Source of the DNA: Oscillospiraceae bacterium
GTDB lineage: Bacteria > Bacillota > Clostridia > Oscillospirales > Acutalibacteraceae
NCBI GenBank assembly: GCA_009779495.1
Contig: WRED01000024.1
Location: 1-32,914, forward strand
Length of the DNA stretch: 32,914 bases
Direction of reading: 5' to 3'
Part shown: in pieces, positions 1 to 6,310 of the stretch
Layout: every line of letters starts with the position of its first letter
How positions within the stretch are numbered: position 1 is the stretch's first letter
Program-made: the position numbers and the translations under genes
The notes under the pieces: generated by a model
The model's database searches: none
What the model was told of the DNA's origin: nothing
The model's input: the letters and a program-made list of their open reading frames with translations, nothing else

Positions 1-157
1 GCAGTCTCTAAAAACCCCCGTCGTTAGATTTGTGCTGAATTTTTTCGCCCATTTCGCGTATTTTGAGGGCGAATAATTTGTTTATTTAACCGATAAATAC
101 GCGGAATGGACGGAAAAAGGCAGTGCAAAGATAATGGCGCGGGTTTTTAGAGGCTGC
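1..157. repeat. Foldback (long inverted repeat) element, copy A
   Basis: The two ends are inverted copies: the left end GCAGTCTCTAAAAACCC matches the reverse complement of the right end GCAGCCTCTAAAAACCC, and the similarity continues inwards (TTTTTTCGCC on the left against GGACGGAAAAA on the right). There is no open reading frame inside. The arm resembles the arms at 13969-14127 and 32795-32914 (shared core GATTT-TG---GA-TTTTT--GCC), so it is one of three diverged copies of one family. It sits directly downstream of the minus-strand gene ending at 165 and could act as its transcription end. The left boundary may lie outside the window. Confidence 0.75.
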
Positions 158-164
158 CAATTGC

Positions 165-1352
165 CTATTGAATCGCCCCGCCCCATTCAACAACCGCAAA
201 CCCTCCGCGCTCAAACCCGCGCAGCTCCTGCGGCTCGATCCTGACCGGCTTTTTAAGCTGTGTAAACGCCATGAACACACGCAGGACGCTGTCAGGCTTC
301 GGCGTCACGGCCAGCCCCGCGCCGTCGGTGTACGTTTCATATTGGAAGCAAATTTTATTGTACGCGCTGCGCTCCAGATGCGGCACCCAAAACTCCATGA
401 AATCCCGCGCTTCCGCTTCATTAAGCCCCAGCAGCGCAAGCTTTTCCCATAAAAACACCCTGGTATCTCCGCCCGCGACGCAGAAGCCTTTGCTCATGTC
501 GTAAACAACGCCGCTCTCGCCCTCCCAAAACAGATACGGATATTCGCGCCCGCCGCTGATGATGCGCCCGTCCGGGTAAGCGATCACGCGCCAGCCGTTT
601 TCGTAAGGCGGGTCGGTCACGGTCAGCCTGCCGTCGTATCGGAGCGTGACGGTCACGTCGGTTTTCGTCCGCGGGTACAGGTAGATAACGGGCTTGTAGA
701 CCATGCCAGGCTGAATCTCAAAATCGCTTTTGGTGACGCCCGTCGCCGTCAATTCATACCCAAAATCGCTCTTTTGCGTCATTTTGCTGTAGGCGACGTC
801 AACAAAATCGCCGCTTTTGAACTTGCCGCCCAGCCTGTAATACACCTTGTATTTGATCGGCGACGGCCACGGATGGCACGCCGTGAAATAACTGTCAAAC
901 ACCTCGTCGATGTCCAGCGTGAGTGTTCCCGCGCCGCTATCTACAGACTCCGTCTTGGTCGTCGTTGCCGGAGCTAACACAGTTGATTCAGGCTTATCGT
1001 CAGGCGGATACACTGTTTGAAAATCCCCGCCGTCCGTGGTGGGGCAAAGCAGCTCTAACTCCGAAGCGTATTCGTTCACGACCTCGTCCGGCGAATCCCT
1101 GTCCTCCGCGCTATTCGCGGCTCCCGGCGCCTGATCCGTTTGTATTTGGACGGAATTCATGTGATCAACGCTGTCAAACTCAGCGAATTTCGGCATACCG
1201 TAATTCGACAGAAAAAACGCGCCCGCCGCAATCACGCAAACCGACAGCGAAACGCCCGCCGAAATGGCCGCTTTCCGCTTTTTCTTTCGCGCGGCGACAT
1301 ACGCGTCACGCTTTTCATAGACGCCGCGAATATATTCATCCCTGCTCTTCAA
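165..1352 (-). CDS. Single-pass membrane protein paired with ECF sigma factor, possible anti-sigma factor
   Basis: The gene begins inside the 3' end of the sigma factor gene and is probably translationally coupled to it. I favour a TTG start at 1352 (protein begins MKSRDEYIRGVYEKRD) because GAGGTG lies seven bases upstream; an in-frame ATG at 1367 is the alternative. A short charged cytoplasmic segment (about 1-30) ends in a KKKRK cluster, followed by one membrane helix (about 31-50) and a large outer part. The linker to about residue 145 is low in complexity. The C-terminal part (about 220-395) is a conserved-looking domain with KPVIYLYP, GW-V-AYPDG, YPYLFWEG, LGLNEAEA, FWVPHLE and a terminal GGFAVVEWGG, which I recognise as a recurring module of Firmicutes surface proteins without known function. 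Position and topology suggest an anti-sigma factor or co-regulated sensor; this is inference, as no known anti-sigma domain is recognisable. Confidence 0.8.
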   Translation of the reverse strand: MKSRDEYIRGVYEKRDAYVAARKKKRKAAISAGVSLSVCVIAAGAFFLSNYGMPKFAEFDSVDHMNSVQIQTDQAPGAANSAEDRDSPDEVVNEYASELELLCPTTDGGDFQTVYPPDDKPESTVLAPATTTKTESVDSGAGTLTLDIDEVFDSYFTACHPWPSPIKYKVYYRLGGKFKSGDFVDVAYSKMTQKSDFGYELTATGVTKSDFEIQPGMVYKPVIYLYPRTKTDVTVTLRYDGRLTVTDPPYENGWRVIAYPDGRIISGGREYPYLFWEGESGVVYDMSKGFCVAGGDTRVFLWEKLALLGLNEAEARDFMEFWVPHLERSAYNKICFQYETYTDGAGLAVTPKPDSVLRVFMAFTQLKKPVRIEPQELRGFERGGFAVVEWGGAIQ

Positions 1353-1905
1353 AATCAAGCACCTCATCTTTCATCAAAGTTCTCAGCGCGTTTTTCGCCC
1401 TGTACAACAGATTCTCGATCTGCTTCCTGCTCTTTTTCATGACCTGCCCGGCCTGCTCTGCGGACAGCTCCTCGAAATAAACGAGGTGCAGCGCGGTGCG
1501 GTAATCGTCATTTAGCTTTGACATGGCCTCATGCAGCTTCCTTTTGCGCTCGTCCAAAAGAAAGCGCTCCTCAAAGTCCTCCGTGTCGCCGGACGGCACG
1601 GACGCAAGCTCGGCGCTGTCGGTCGGCGTCTCCCTGCGCACGGACGCCTTGCGGAGCCAGTCAAGCGCCTTATGGCGGCCTATGGCGAACAGATACGTCT
1701 TGAACGACGTCTTAAAGTTGTATCGCCGGGGATGCACCAAAAGCTCGACAAAAACGTCCTCCGACAGATCCTCAGCGGTTGTCAGGTCACGCACATACCT
1801 GTTGAGGAAGAACATCAGATTCTCTCTGTATATGTCGATGATCTCACCGAACGCGCTTTCGTCGCCGTCCAGGAAACGGCGGTAGCAGTCAGCGCCGCGA
1901 TCCAT
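1336..1905 (-). CDS. ECF-type RNA polymerase sigma factor
   Basis: The 189-residue length and layout fit the sigma-70 ECF group. Region 2 (about 10-78) includes the RYVRDLTTAEDLSEDVFVELL and FKTYLFAIGRHKALDWLRK stretches (core binding and -10 recognition). Region 4 (about 125-178) has the helix-turn-helix pattern LNDDYRTALHLVYFEELSAEQAGQVMKKSRKQIENLLYRAK, given here only to identify its parts: ELSAEQAG and KSRKQIENLLYRAK. GGGAGG eight bases before the ATG supports the start. The next gene overlaps the 3' end, the usual layout for an ECF factor and its membrane regulator. A perfect 15-base inverted repeat sits just upstream of the ribosome binding site. The target genes are not evident; the surface operon further along is a candidate only by proximity. 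Confidence 0.93.
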   Translation of the reverse strand: MDRGADCYRRFLDGDESAFGEIIDIYRENLMFFLNRYVRDLTTAEDLSEDVFVELLVHPRRYNFKTSFKTYLFAIGRHKALDWLRKASVRRETPTDSAELASVPSGDTEDFEERFLLDERKRKLHEAMSKLNDDYRTALHLVYFEELSAEQAGQVMKKSRKQIENLLYRAKNALRTLMKDEVLDFEEQG

Positions 1906-1925
1906 GCGCGAGCCTCCCTTGCTAA

Positions 1926-1940
1926 GTAACCACTGGTTAC
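1926..1940. promoter_or_regulatory. Perfect palindrome upstream of the sigma factor gene
   Basis: GTAACCA-C-TGGTTAC is a perfect 7-base inverted repeat with one central base, placed 21 bases before the sigma factor start codon and between that gene and the LOG gene stop. It may be an operator or part of the promoter or leader. No T-run follows on the minus strand, so it is not a clear terminator for the LOG gene. Confidence 0.45.
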
Positions 1941-1954
1941 CTATTTATTATTCG

Positions 1955-2503
1955 TCATTGAGCGGAAAAACACTCACCAAACCAGTCGAGCATTTCGCCG
2001 GCCTCACTGAACTGCCTGTACAGATTCCCGCACTCCGGCGTCATAAATTTTTCGTCTATGGCTTTATTCAGGACCTCGACCAGCCCGTCAAAATATCCTC
2101 TGACATTGAAAATCGCGATGGGTTTACCGTGCCGCCCGAGCTGTTTGAGCGTCAGAATCTCAAAGAACTCCTCGAACGTGCCGATGGCGCCCGGCGTCAT
2201 GATGAAGCCGCCGGAGCGCTCCTCCATGATAAGCTTGCGCTCGCGCATGGTTTCGGTGAGGATCAGCTCGGTGCAGCTCCCGTACAGTACGCCCGGCCTG
2301 TTAAAAAAAGAGGGCGCGACGCCGACAAGGACGCCGTTTCGCGACGACATTCCCCTCGCGGCCGCGCCCATAAGCCCCGCAGCTCCCCCGCCGAACACCA
2401 GGCCGAAGCCGCGGACGGCCATTTCCGCGCCGAGGCTGTATGCGGCGTCCATGTAGCTTTGGTCGATTTCGTTGCTTGACGCGCCGTAGAGACATAGGTT
2501 CAT
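1955..2503 (-). CDS. LOG family protein (nucleoside-monophosphate phosphoribohydrolase-like)
   Basis: This 182-residue Rossmann-like protein has the family pattern: an N-terminal glycine-rich strand-loop GLVFGGGAAGLMGA (about 34-47), MRERK (86-90) and PGAIGTFEE (104-112), which corresponds to the PGGxGTxxE active-site motif of the LOG/TIGR00730 family. The second Gly of the motif is Ala here; Arg and Glu residues needed for phosphoribohydrolase activity are kept. Members cleave the N-glycosidic bond of AMP or of modified AMP, giving the free base and ribose 5-phosphate. AGGAG eight bases before the ATG supports the start. A TTGGCA-17-TATAAG promoter at 2553-2581 reads into it. Substrate cannot be told from the sequence. 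Confidence 0.9.
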   Translation of the reverse strand: MNLCLYGASSNEIDQSYMDAAYSLGAEMAVRGFGLVFGGGAAGLMGAAARGMSSRNGVLVGVAPSFFNRPGVLYGSCTELILTETMRERKLIMEERSGGFIMTPGAIGTFEEFFEILTLKQLGRHGKPIAIFNVRGYFDGLVEVLNKAIDEKFMTPECGNLYRQFSEAGEMLDWFGECFSAQ

Positions 2504-2531
2504 TCTGACTTCTCCTGTGTGTAAAAAAGTG

Positions 2532-2560
2532 TTGACAAATTCGCTTTATGCGCTTATAAT
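2532..2560 (+). promoter_or_regulatory. Consensus promoter of antisense RNA
   Basis: TTGACA (2532-2537) and TATAAT (2555-2560) with a 17-base spacer match the sigma-A consensus exactly. No plus-strand reading frame of note follows; instead a strong terminator lies about 50 bases on, so the product is a short RNA. Confidence 0.85.
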
Positions 2561-2581
2561 AATAACGTAAGGTGTTGCCAA
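2553..2581 (-). promoter_or_regulatory. Sigma-A-like promoter for the LOG gene
   Basis: On the minus strand TTGGCA (2576-2581) and TATAAG (2553-2558) are spaced by 17 bases and lie about 50 bases ahead of the LOG start codon. Its -10 overlaps the -10 of the oppositely directed antitoxin promoter (2555-2560), so only one of the two polymerases can probably occupy the site at a time. Confidence 0.6.
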
Positions 2582-2660
2582 TAGACGGTTATGCTCTCAT
2601 AACAAGCAAAAGAATAGCCGCTCGTTTTTGGACGACGGGGCGGCTATTTCTTTTTGTTTT
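2567..2660 (+). ncRNA. Probable type I antitoxin RNA (about 90 nt)
   Basis: Transcription from the consensus promoter should start near 2567 and stop in the T-run after the hairpin at 2613-2648. The RNA is fully complementary to the 3' half of the toxin reading frame on the other strand and to about 30 bases beyond its stop codon. Antisense overlap at the toxin mRNA 3' end is the layout known for txpA/RatA and bsrG/SR4 of Bacillus. Its predicted first 15 bases are nearly the same as those of the toxin mRNA (GTAAGGTGTTGCCAA against GTAGGGTGTTGCCAA). The ends are predicted from promoter and terminator only. Confidence 0.7.
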
Positions 2661-2728
2661 TTGTTTACTGCGAGTATATATCCTGTGGCGAAAATCAAAA
2701 TGATTGCAAGCATCACAAGAAACTCCAC
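2597..2728 (-). CDS. Small hydrophobic type I toxin (holin-like/TxpA-BsrG class)
   Basis: This 43-residue protein was found by reading the gap between two larger genes. The proposed GTG start (protein begins MEFLVMLAIILIF) lies six bases after a GGAGGG ribosome binding site (2735-2740); an ATG two codons earlier is only one base from that site and is unlikely. One membrane helix (about 2-22, ending GYILAV) is followed by a basic segment NKKQKE and a short polar tail ending LFFCLL. Size, one N-terminal helix and charged tail fit the Firmicutes type I toxins often annotated as putative holin-like toxin. The antisense RNA on the opposite strand and the two strong facing promoters support the assignment. 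Expected action is at the membrane when the antisense RNA is lacking. Toxicity itself is inference. Confidence 0.75.
   Translation of the reverse strand: MEFLVMLAIILIFATGYILAVNKKQKEIAAPSSKNERLFFCLL
2613..2662 (+). terminator. Intrinsic terminator of the antisense RNA, inside the toxin gene
   Basis: AATAGCCGC (2613-2621) pairs with GCGGCTATT (2640-2648), followed by a T-rich stretch TTTCTTTTTGTTTTTTG. On the minus strand the same hairpin is followed by a weaker T-run (ATTCTTTTGCTT) and encodes residues near the toxin C-terminus, so it may also end part of the toxin transcripts before the stop codon. Confidence 0.8.
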
Positions 2729-2812
2729 GCGCATCCCTCCAGTTGAGAGCAAAAAGTGTAACAGCCTATTTCGTCATAAGTAACCTTAACCTTGGCAACA
2801 CCCTACGTGTGT

Positions 2813-2842
2813 ATTATACTTCCATTCGTCATATGTTGTCAA
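2813..2842 (-). promoter_or_regulatory. Near-consensus promoter of the toxin mRNA
   Basis: On the minus strand TTGACA (2837-2842) and TATAAT (2813-2818) are both perfect, with an 18-base spacer. The start should be near 2806, giving an untranslated leader of about 75 bases before the toxin start. The leader begins GTAGGGTGTTGCCAA, matching the antisense RNA 5' end and complementary to the region at 2567-2581 that a read-through toxin mRNA would contain. Confidence 0.8.
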
Positions 2843-2850
2843 GGACTATC

Positions 2851-2895
2851 AAAAAAAATAGCCGCCGACTGTTCTGCACAGTATGGCAGCTATTT
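2851..2895 (-). terminator. Intrinsic terminator of the acyltransferase gene
   Basis: On the minus strand AAATAGCTGCCA pairs with GGCGGCTATTT (one mismatch), followed by eight T residues. It begins six bases after the stop codon at 2901 and separates that gene from the toxin promoter. Its stem resembles the toxin-locus hairpin (both contain AATAGC-GC), which could reflect duplication. Confidence 0.8.
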
Positions 2896-2900
2896 CTCTT

Positions 2901-3809
2901 TTATCGATTAACAATTTTCTCCCCGTCAAACACGATGATCCCAAAGCCATATCCCGTTTTGTTGCCGCCCAATATCCACTTTTTGAACGCCCGTCTCATG
3001 CTCGTATCCTCGGGCAGCTCCTCGGCGGGGCCGCTGCTTTCCTTGCCGAACACACGCCACCCATCGCCGAAATCCTCCTGCTCCTCCGACTCGATGATGT
3101 CAAAGCAATCCATGAATTTCAGCGTATTGCAGCCCTTTGGCAAAAAGTCGTAATGTCCCTTAAACAGCAGCCACGAGGAGCACACAAACACGATTGGCTC
3201 GCCGCCCTCAGGCTTCCAGAAATTGTACGCCCTTTTAAACGAGTCCCGTACCGATTCCTCGGGCAGCGGCCCCAGCGACGGGATGTGCATATTGTACGCT
3301 TTCTGATCTTCATATACGGTGAAGCCGTTTTTCGTGTAGTCGTCGCGGTTATACTCGACTTCCTCGAACTGGAGCCGCCCCAAAGCGAAACGTGTAAGCT
3401 CAAAAAAGCCCTTGAACCAAGATCCGACGAACGCGCCCCAGACGCCTTTCACGTTTTTGCACTCAATCGCTTTCGCGCGCAGGTCGCGCATACTGTCCCA
3501 ATATATTTCCTCGGCAATGCCCCGCTCCCTGTAAAGCTCACGCAACTTCGGCGCGAGGTACATAAAATAGATCATGTGCAACGTATAACTGCTCACGCCG
3601 ATTTCCTCGCCGAACGCGGACAGCGCCTTTAAGGTATCGTCCATACCGTCGATTTTCACGTTACCGTAGCGGCAAAGCAACGCGTTTATCCTTTCGCTGT
3701 ACGCCGCGTCGCGATAGATCAGCTCGTCCAGATCGAAGAATGTCGAATACGCCTCCCCAGGGAATTCCGTTTTTTCCATGAACTCGGTTAAATCGGCTTT
3801 GTTGTACAT
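2901..3809 (-). CDS. GNAT-like acyltransferase domain protein
   Basis: The protein of 302 residues resembles clostridial proteins with an N-terminal NAT_N-like and a C-terminal GNAT-like domain (annotated as acyltransferase domain-containing protein). Visible family features are LRELYRERGIAEEIYWDSM, the GVWGAF segment, RLQFEE, the central HIPSLGPLPEES and FVCSSWLL, then LPKGCNTLKF. The expected role is transfer of an acyl group to an unknown acceptor in the cytoplasm. The start is set at the ATG at 3809 because GGAGG lies seven bases upstream; an upstream in-frame ATG at 3842 has no such site. It stands alone between the SDR gene and the toxin locus and has its own terminator. Confidence 0.8.
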   Translation of the reverse strand: MYNKADLTEFMEKTEFPGEAYSTFFDLDELIYRDAAYSERINALLCRYGNVKIDGMDDTLKALSAFGEEIGVSSYTLHMIYFMYLAPKLRELYRERGIAEEIYWDSMRDLRAKAIECKNVKGVWGAFVGSWFKGFFELTRFALGRLQFEEVEYNRDDYTKNGFTVYEDQKAYNMHIPSLGPLPEESVRDSFKRAYNFWKPEGGEPIVFVCSSWLLFKGHYDFLPKGCNTLKFMDCFDIIESEEQEDFGDGWRVFGKESSGPAEELPEDTSMRRAFKKWILGGNKTGYGFGIIVFDGEKIVNR

Positions 3810-3868
3810 TTTGAACCTCCGTTTATGTTTATATTTATTCAAAAGAACTCGTCTGTAGGAATTCTGGA

Positions 3869-4858
3869 TTAACCATAAACTTCATTCTCCAAAATCCAGT
3901 CCACCATATCGTTCAGGGACTCTTTCGCGCTTCTGGGATGATAATCAAGCTCTCTTTCAGCCTTGGCATAGCTGAAATGGCCGTTTTGCGTCAGCTTGCG
4001 GATCGAATACCGCGTGAACAGCGGCTTTTGATCGGCGACCCTGTAGTACACCTCCGCTAAAGGCGCCGCGGCTTTCGCCGCCCACAGCGGCAGTCTGACG
4101 GAGGGCGGTTTTGTCCCCAGCTTTTCCGCCAGAATCTGCATCATCTCATCGACGGTGACGTGATCACACGTCAGGATATAGCATTCGCCGTCCCGTCCCA
4201 TCGTCGAGGCATTGTACATACCCCTGCCCACGTCGCGCACATCGACGAAATCATACATCCCGAAAGACAGCGACACGGGGAACCTGCCCTCCATGAACAT
4301 CCGCACCATTTCGCCGATGCTTGAGATTTTGAAGTCATACGGGCCGATGCACGCGCCCGGATGGCACACGACGGCTTCCAGGCCCTCATGATTGTCAAGG
4401 ACGTACTGGGTCGCGGCGGCTTTTGTTTTGGCGTATGTACCGTCGAGCAGCTTCGGCTCAAAATGATTGATCTCCGTCATGACCTCATCATCCGGCAGCG
4501 GAGGGATAGCGTCCACCGACGAGGCGTAGACCAGCCGCTTCACCCCGCAGACCTTACAGGCGGCCACGACGTTTTTCGTGCCGCCGACGTTGACGTTCCA
4601 AATGATATCCTCCTGGCTGCCGTCGATATCAACGATTCCGGCCAGATGATAGACAACATCCGCGCCCTCGAAAGCTTTCTTCAGCGATTCAAGGTCGGTT
4701 ACGTCGCCGTACACTTTCACGCAGTCAAGCCCATAAAAAATCGGAACGTCCTTGCGAAGCAATAGCCGCACATTCTCTCCATGATTGAGCAGCTCTTTCA
4801 AAAGCGCGTAGCCGACATGACCTGCCGCGCCGGTGATCACAGAAACCTTTTTTTCCAT
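3869..4858 (-). CDS. Extended SDR family NAD(P)-dependent epimerase/dehydratase-like protein
   Basis: The protein (329 residues) starts with the nucleotide-binding loop GAAGHVG (about 10-16), has the acidic strand GDVTDLESL, the DVVYHLAG motif, N in WNVNVGGT, a catalytic Ser in YASSVDA and the YAKTK active-site Tyr-Lys. The layout is that of extended short-chain dehydrogenases acting on nucleotide sugars, sterols or flavonoid-like substrates; the substrate is not evident. I chose the ATG at 4858 (MEKKVSVITG); a TTG four codons earlier is possible and neither has a good ribosome binding site. A promoter with extended -10 at 5069-5077 would give a leader of about 200 bases with two inverted repeats. 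Confidence 0.88.
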   Translation of the reverse strand: MEKKVSVITGAAGHVGYALLKELLNHGENVRLLLRKDVPIFYGLDCVKVYGDVTDLESLKKAFEGADVVYHLAGIVDIDGSQEDIIWNVNVGGTKNVVAACKVCGVKRLVYASSVDAIPPLPDDEVMTEINHFEPKLLDGTYAKTKAAATQYVLDNHEGLEAVVCHPGACIGPYDFKISSIGEMVRMFMEGRFPVSLSFGMYDFVDVRDVGRGMYNASTMGRDGECYILTCDHVTVDEMMQILAEKLGTKPPSVRLPLWAAKAAAPLAEVYYRVADQKPLFTRYSIRKLTQNGHFSYAKAERELDYHPRSAKESLNDMVDWILENEVYG

Positions 4859-4900
4859 ATGATGGAGCAAGACATTCCGCTTGATCTATTCTGTTTTTCG

Positions 4901-4936
4901 GAAACTGTATTCAATAGCTATATTGAACACAGTTTC
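4901..4936. repeat. 36-base near-perfect palindrome in the SDR leader
   Basis: GAAACTGTATTCAAT and ATTGAACACAGTTTC form an almost perfect inverted repeat around AGCTAT. There is no T-run, so it is not a typical terminator. Its arm is close to the outer arm of foldback copy B (GAACCTGTATTCAATACC), so it may be a foldback element that lost its interior, or an operator or mRNA structure 42 bases ahead of the SDR start. Confidence 0.55.
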
Positions 4937-5016
4937 TTGGGCAAAATACAGATGAAAACGGAACATTCCTCGCCCGCGTCCCTCCCTCGTTAGATTGTAC
5001 TTGCCCCTTCCTCCTT

Positions 5017-5053
5017 AGACTTTTTGCAAAACCAAGAGTTTTGTCAAAAGTCT
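5017..5053. repeat. Imperfect inverted repeat near the SDR promoter
   Basis: AGACTTTTTGCAAAAC and GTTTTGTCAAAAGTCT form a 16-base stem with mismatches around a five-base loop. It begins about ten bases downstream of the predicted transcription start for the SDR gene and has no T-run. It may be an operator or a 5' stem protecting the mRNA. Confidence 0.45.
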
Positions 5054-5068
5054 ATTATCCCTCTTTGG

Positions 5069-5077
5069 ATTATACCA
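5069..5077 (-). promoter_or_regulatory. Extended -10 promoter element upstream of the SDR gene
   Basis: TGGTATAAT on the minus strand is a consensus TGn extended -10. No good -35 is seen at normal spacing, as is common for extended -10 promoters. The stretch 4859-5134 holds no gene; it contains this element and the two inverted repeats at 4901-4936 and 5017-5053. Confidence 0.5.
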
Positions 5078-5134
5078 TATTTTAGTTCATTTTATCTGCA
5101 AATTAAGAAATATAAATGAATATTCTCTAAAAAA

Positions 5135-6310
5135 TTATCCTTTTTGTACATTGATCATTAAAACGTCCGTTGCGTTCGCCGGCTCTATCGGATCATTGAT
5201 CCCCCATCTGCGCGAGTCGCCCGTGATCTCATAAAAAGTGGCTGCTTCGAGCCTGAAATCCTTCGGTATACACAGATTCACCTGAAATGTCACCGAGACC
5301 GTAACCTCGGCTTCTGGTTTGATCGTGCCGATGAACCACGTCACGTGCTCGCGGCCAAGGATCGCGCCGTATTTGCCGAAGTCGCCTGTGTGAGAAACAT
5401 AAAGCGTCTTACGCGGCAGATACTCGCGGACGCGGACTCCCACGGCGTCGGCGTTTCCCACATTTTTCACTGTGATCGTATAGGTCACGCTGTCGCCGGG
5501 CGCGGCAAAAATGTGAGAGCTTTTTTTCGTCACCGCCAACTCACTCACGGGCTTCGGCGCGGGATGTGCATACGTGTTGTAGAACTTCAAAACAGCGACG
5601 CTGAAGCCGCCGCGTTCATATACGATCCTGTGGGTGAGATTGCCGCTTTCGTCCTGCGTGATGGTAACGGTGATTTTCACCGGCTCAGTGTCGTAGACAA
5701 AGCCGTCCTCGCCCCTGTCGACCTGGTGTACCTCAAAGAAGTATTCGCCCTCGCCGTAGAAATCGAAGCTCCCGAAAAGAATCTCGCCGCCGCCCCGCAC
5801 GCTGACCGGGCTTGGCGGAAGCACGAATCCGTCGCCGTAGCCTGAGATGGAAAACTCGAACATGCCGTTCACGATGTCGGCGTTCCCCATGTCGCCGGAG
5901 AGGTTCACGGTACCTTTGATGTCAACCTCCGCAAAGTTCCCATAGGCCGTCACGGGCATGGCGTACAGCGTCAGCGTTATTACAGAGACGGATATGATCA
6001 GTGCGGTTATCTGCACTGTCCTCCTGCGCAGCTTTCTCATCGCCCTCCGCATCTTCCGATAACCTGCCGCGTTCAGTTCGTCCGAACAAACGATCATCTC
6101 GTCAAGCTCGTCCCCGCGGCAAATTCCATTAAACTCGTCAAGCGCCCTGATCCTTTGCGCCGTCCGGCGTTTCACAACAAACCCGGCGGCGATAATCGCG
6201 GCGAGCACGCCAAGCTCTATCAGGTTTCTAAACGTAAATTGCAGCTCTATCCAGTTCCGAAGCGCGAATCCGAAATCCTCTAATAGTCCGAATATCAATT
6301 CCCTGGTCAC
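5135..6310 (-). CDS. Two-TM membrane protein with pilin-like (FctA/Spy0128) and DUF11 domains
   Basis: The 391-residue protein has a membrane helix at about 31-46, a charged cytoplasmic segment (about 47-95, rich in Arg/Lys before the next helix) and a second helix at about 97-118. The outer part first shows a domain with the pattern of streptococcal pilin isopeptide-linker (FctA/Spy0128) domains: FEFSISG, GGGEILFGSFDF, GEGEYFFEVHQV, YDTEPVKITVTI. A DUF11-type domain follows (TKKSSHIFAAPGDSVTYTITV, NVGNADAVGVRVREYLP, VSVTFQVN). There is no sorting signal; the N-terminal helices must hold it in the membrane. It is the last gene of the surface operon and overlaps the previous gene by four bases. 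A structural or docking role in the surface assembly is inferred. Confidence 0.78.
   Translation of the reverse strand: MTRELIFGLLEDFGFALRNWIELQFTFRNLIELGVLAAIIAAGFVVKRRTAQRIRALDEFNGICRGDELDEMIVCSDELNAAGYRKMRRAMRKLRRRTVQITALIISVSVITLTLYAMPVTAYGNFAEVDIKGTVNLSGDMGNADIVNGMFEFSISGYGDGFVLPPSPVSVRGGGEILFGSFDFYGEGEYFFEVHQVDRGEDGFVYDTEPVKITVTITQDESGNLTHRIVYERGGFSVAVLKFYNTYAHPAPKPVSELAVTKKSSHIFAAPGDSVTYTITVKNVGNADAVGVRVREYLPRKTLYVSHTGDFGKYGAILGREHVTWFIGTIKPEAEVTVSVTFQVNLCIPKDFRLEAATFYEITGDSRRWGINDPIEPANATDVLMINVQKG

Noticed and set aside
4895-4975. Possible leader peptide of about 26 codons (MFRFHLYFAQ...) ahead of the SDR gene
   Set aside because: The nearest ribosome-binding-like sequences are badly spaced and part of the frame is the palindrome, so coding is unlikely.
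5017-5053. Inverted repeat considered as a transcription terminator
   Set aside because: No T-run on either strand and it lies downstream of a promoter, not at a gene end.
4984-5134. Riboswitch or T-box in the long SDR leader
   Set aside because: Two simple inverted repeats are visible but no conserved riboswitch core or T-box sequence and no terminator.
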